Shown here in pieces: positions 49,605-51,376 of a stretch of DNA of 51,376 nt. The DNA is from RGIG4608 sp045125655 (GTDB lineage: Bacteria; Bacillota; Clostridia; Oscillospirales; CAG-272): assembly GCA_045125655.1 (NCBI GenBank), contig JBGVNP010000071.1, positions 1 through 51,376 on the forward strand. The letters are read 5' to 3'. The position numbers were made by a program, and so were the translations under genes. A model generated the notes under the pieces. The model was given only the letters and a program-made list of their open reading frames with translations, was not told where the DNA came from and did not search any database. Each line of letters opens with the position of its first letter. Positions within the stretch are counted from its first letter, which is position 1.

Positions 49605-49843
49605 ATTGAACAGCTATGACAAGAAATAGTAGCATTTTCCCTTTTCTACAGAGAGTTGCCGTTTGCTGAGAGGCGCAGAAAATAAAATGTGAATACATCT
49701 TTGAGCTTTGCCCCGAAATCTTGTAGAGTAGGCGGCAACGGTGCGACCGTTATATCGCATAATGAGGAGCTTTTTTTTAAGAAAGCTCGAAGCAAGGTGG
49801 TATCACGCTAATTCGTCCTTGGGCTATGCCCAAGGACTTTTTT
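49605..49843 (+). promoter_or_regulatory. Tyrosine T-box riboswitch
   Basis: A tRNA-sensing leader that allows transcription of tyrS when uncharged tRNA-Tyr is bound. The T-box element AAGGTGGTATCACGC is at 49794-49808. Stem I contains GAATACATC, whose TAC at 49694-49696 fits a tyrosine specifier codon. The intrinsic terminator follows (GTCCTTGGG 49815-49823 with CCCAAGGAC 49829-49837, then T6). Specifier identity and downstream gene agree. Confidence 0.92.
49815..49843 (+). terminator. Regulated terminator of the tyrS T-box
   Basis: Nine-base-pair stem GTCCTTGGG/CCCAAGGAC followed by T6; competes with the T-box antiterminator. Confidence 0.88.
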
Positions 49844-49877
49844 AATATGTTAATTAAATACACAGGAGATAAAAATT

Positions 49878-51095
49878 ATGAAAATCTATGAAGAACTCGT
49901 TGCGCGTGGGCTTATCGCTCAGGTTACAAACGAGGAAGAAATCAAAAATATGATCAACGAGGGTAAGGCGACCTTCTACATCGGCTTTGACCCCACTGCG
50001 GATTCACTCCACGTTGGTCACTTTATGGCTCTCTGCCTTATGAAGAGATTGCAGATGGCAGGCAACAAGCCCGTTGTTCTTATCGGTGGCGGTACTGCTA
50101 TGGTCGGCGACCCCTCTGGCAGAACGGATATGCGCCAAATGATGACGTCCGAAACAATCCAGCACAACTGCGACTGCTTTAAAAAGCAGATGGAGCGCTT
50201 TATCGACTTTGGCGAGGGCAAGGCAATCATGGTAAACAATGCCGATTGGCTCCTCGGTCTTAACTACGTTGAGGTGCTTCGTGACGTTGGTGCTTGCTTC
50301 TCAGTTAACAGAATGCTCTCTGCAGAGTGCTACAAGCAAAGAATGGAAAAGGGTCTTTCCTTCCTTGAATTCAACTACATGATCATGCAGTCCTACGACT
50401 TCTACCACCTTTTCAAGACCTACGGCTGCAACATGCAGTTTGGAGGCGATGACCAGTGGTCAAATATGCTTGGCGGTACTGAGCTTATCAGACGTAAGCT
50501 CGGCAAGGACGCGCACGCGATGACTATTACTCTTCTCCTCAACTCTGAGGGCAAGAAGATGGGTAAGACCGCTTCGGGTGCAGTTTGGCTCGATCCCAAC
50601 AAGACCACTCCCTTCGATTTCTACCAGTACTGGAGAAACGTTGGTGACGATGACGTGCTTAAGTGCATCAGAATGCTTACTTTCCTTCCTCTCGAAGAAA
50701 TCAACGCAATGGATACTTGGGAAGGCGCGCAGTTGAATACGGCAAAGGAAATTCTCGCTTATGAGCTTACAAAGCTCGTTCACGGTGACGAAGAAGCCGA
50801 CAAGGCGCAGGCAATGGCTCGTTCCCTCTTCACAGGTGGCGCGGACAATGCTCCCACAGTTGAGCTTTCAGCAGATGATCTTCAGGACGGTGCGATCGAT
50901 ATTCTCTCCGTTCTCGTTAAGGCAGAGCTTGTTCCCTCAAGAAGTGAGGCAAGACGCGCAGTTGAACAGGGCGGCGTGACCGTTAATGACGAAAAGATCA
51001 CAAATCTTCGCCATTCCTTCAGCGCGGACGACCTTAAGGAAGGTCTTCTCGTTAGACGTGGTAAAAAGAACTTTAAGAAGGTTGTAATTAAATAA
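49878..51095 (+). CDS. tyrS: Tyrosyl-tRNA synthetase
   Basis: Charges tRNA-Tyr. The 405-residue class I enzyme has GFDPTADSLHVGHFM (residues 36-50, HIGH-equivalent HVGH at 45-48), the tyrosine-binding MQSYDFYHLF and QFGGDDQWSN, the KMSKS-equivalent KMGKTASG (near 227), and a C-terminal S4 RNA-binding domain (SRSEARRAVEQGGVTVNDEKI). AGGAG precedes the ATG. Expression is under the tyrosine T-box leader. Confidence 0.97.
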   Translation: MKIYEELVARGLIAQVTNEEEIKNMINEGKATFYIGFDPTADSLHVGHFMALCLMKRLQMAGNKPVVLIGGGTAMVGDPSGRTDMRQMMTSETIQHNCDCFKKQMERFIDFGEGKAIMVNNADWLLGLNYVEVLRDVGACFSVNRMLSAECYKQRMEKGLSFLEFNYMIMQSYDFYHLFKTYGCNMQFGGDDQWSNMLGGTELIRRKLGKDAHAMTITLLLNSEGKKMGKTASGAVWLDPNKTTPFDFYQYWRNVGDDDVLKCIRMLTFLPLEEINAMDTWEGAQLNTAKEILAYELTKLVHGDEEADKAQAMARSLFTGGADNAPTVELSADDLQDGAIDILSVLVKAELVPSRSEARRAVEQGGVTVNDEKITNLRHSFSADDLKEGLLVRRGKKNFKKVVIK

Positions 51096-51103
51096 TTAAA
51101 ATT

Positions 51104-51131
51104 GAGGGAGCTTTATGGCTCCCTCTTTTAT
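51104..51131 (+). terminator. Terminator of tyrS
   Basis: GAGGGAGC (51104-51111) pairs with GCTCCCTC (51118-51125), followed by TTTTATAT. Element E10 begins at its end. Confidence 0.85.
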
Positions 51132-51376
51132 ATAAATTGGGATTTAGCGCGCACATTGTTCGCACTGACCAAACGATTAAAAAAGTTTTTTGGTTACTTT
51201 TTCTCAAAAAAGTAACCGCCCGCCGCGTAGGCGAAAAAAAACGCCATTTCTTTTTTGCCAAGCTTTTTTCTTTGTGGCTATTTTGCCAAAGAAAAAAGCG
51301 TTACAAAAGGCAAACTATCTTTAAATACCAAGACTTTTTAGCCGCTTTTCTTTGACGAAATAGGCGCAAAGAAAAG
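51132..51376 (-). repeat. Palindromic element copy E10 (cut by the window end)
   Basis: Right tip first (ATAAATTGGGATTTAGCGCG). The outer hairpin is GGTTACTTTTTCTCAAAAAA/GTAACC. The type-A core is in the minus orientation; relative to the tips this equals E2. The window ends in core hairpin a, so the left tip is not seen. Confidence 0.92.

Noticed and set aside
4785..51355. Reading frames inside the palindromic elements, for example peptides with ALQKANYLLIPRLFSRFSLEKEAQRK in E3, E5 and E7
   Set aside because: They recur because the DNA recurs. Starts, frames and stops are not conserved between copies, no consistent ribosome-binding site precedes them, and hairpin sequence explains the codons.
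2951..51376. Elements as group II introns, integron attC arrays or CRISPR
   Set aside because: No reverse transcriptase, integrase or Cas gene is present. Domain V/VI of an intron is not seen. Copies are dispersed singly rather than in arrays with spacers.
2951..51376. Elements as ordinary insertion sequences
   Set aside because: No copy contains a transposase-sized frame and no clear target-site duplication could be seen, so I call them repeats. A non-autonomous mobile origin remains possible.

Overview
The window looks like chromosomal DNA of an anaerobic, spore-forming Firmicute of class Clostridia. The signs are a full-length SpoIVA, a fused IspH-ribosomal protein S1 gene behind cmk and plsC, GTP-dependent PEP carboxykinase, a TIGR04086 membrane protein next to yajC, a tyrosine T-box leader, and textbook sigma-A promoters (TTGACA-17-TATAAT). 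No rRNA, tRNA, CRISPR array, prophage or transposase gene was seen. Most genes are housekeeping genes in short operons.

Layout, left to right. 1-6 kb: pckG, a YitT/YczE-like membrane protein, eno, rpmB and a DUF6873-like protein. 5.9-8.6 kb: a ferrous iron uptake operon on the minus strand (feoA, feoB and a 50-residue FeoB-associated Cys-rich protein), with two identical-armed palindromic operator candidates. 8.6-12 kb: a YwaF-like membrane protein diverging from a COG2509 flavoprotein that has a terminator-like leader. 12-20.5 kb (minus): spoIVA, uvrC-rsmD-coaD, ptsH, and rimM-trmD-O-antigen-ligase-like gene. 20.7-21.9 kb (plus): yajC, a run of strong hairpins, and the TIGR04086 gene. 22-32.4 kb (minus): pgk-tpiA, rbfA-nrnA, metG, tatD, a two-domain FMN-binding lipoprotein, and a YwlG-family gene. 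32.8-37.4 kb (minus): HI0933-family flavoprotein-cmk-plsC-ispH/rpsA. 37.6-39 kb: murE. 39-43.6 kb (minus): a DUF1385 membrane protein, then an MFS transporter with a family 2 glycosidase. 43.8-51 kb: nitroreductase-lipoprotein, lnt, RluA-type pseudouridine synthase, upp, mtaB and T-box-tyrS.

Genes that work together include eno, pgk, tpiA and pckG (lower glycolysis/PEP node), rimM, rbfA, rsmD, rpmB and the S1 fusion (ribosome assembly and translation), metG, tyrS, trmD and mtaB (tRNA charging and modification), and the feo genes (iron).

The outstanding feature is not a gene. Ten copies (eight complete, one core-less, one cut by the window edge) of a roughly 365-412 bp, nested-palindromic intergenic element occupy about 3.5 kb, near 7% of the window. 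Each complete copy has two distinguishable tips, an outer hairpin inside each tip, and a core of two long hairpins separated by a conserved spacer. The outer hairpins keep their pairing while their stem sequence changes between copies, and the core occurs in both orientations relative to the tips. Copies usually lie just beyond a gene's intrinsic terminator, and several run directly into the ribosome-binding site of the next gene. I do not recognise this family and consider it the best candidate for something undescribed.
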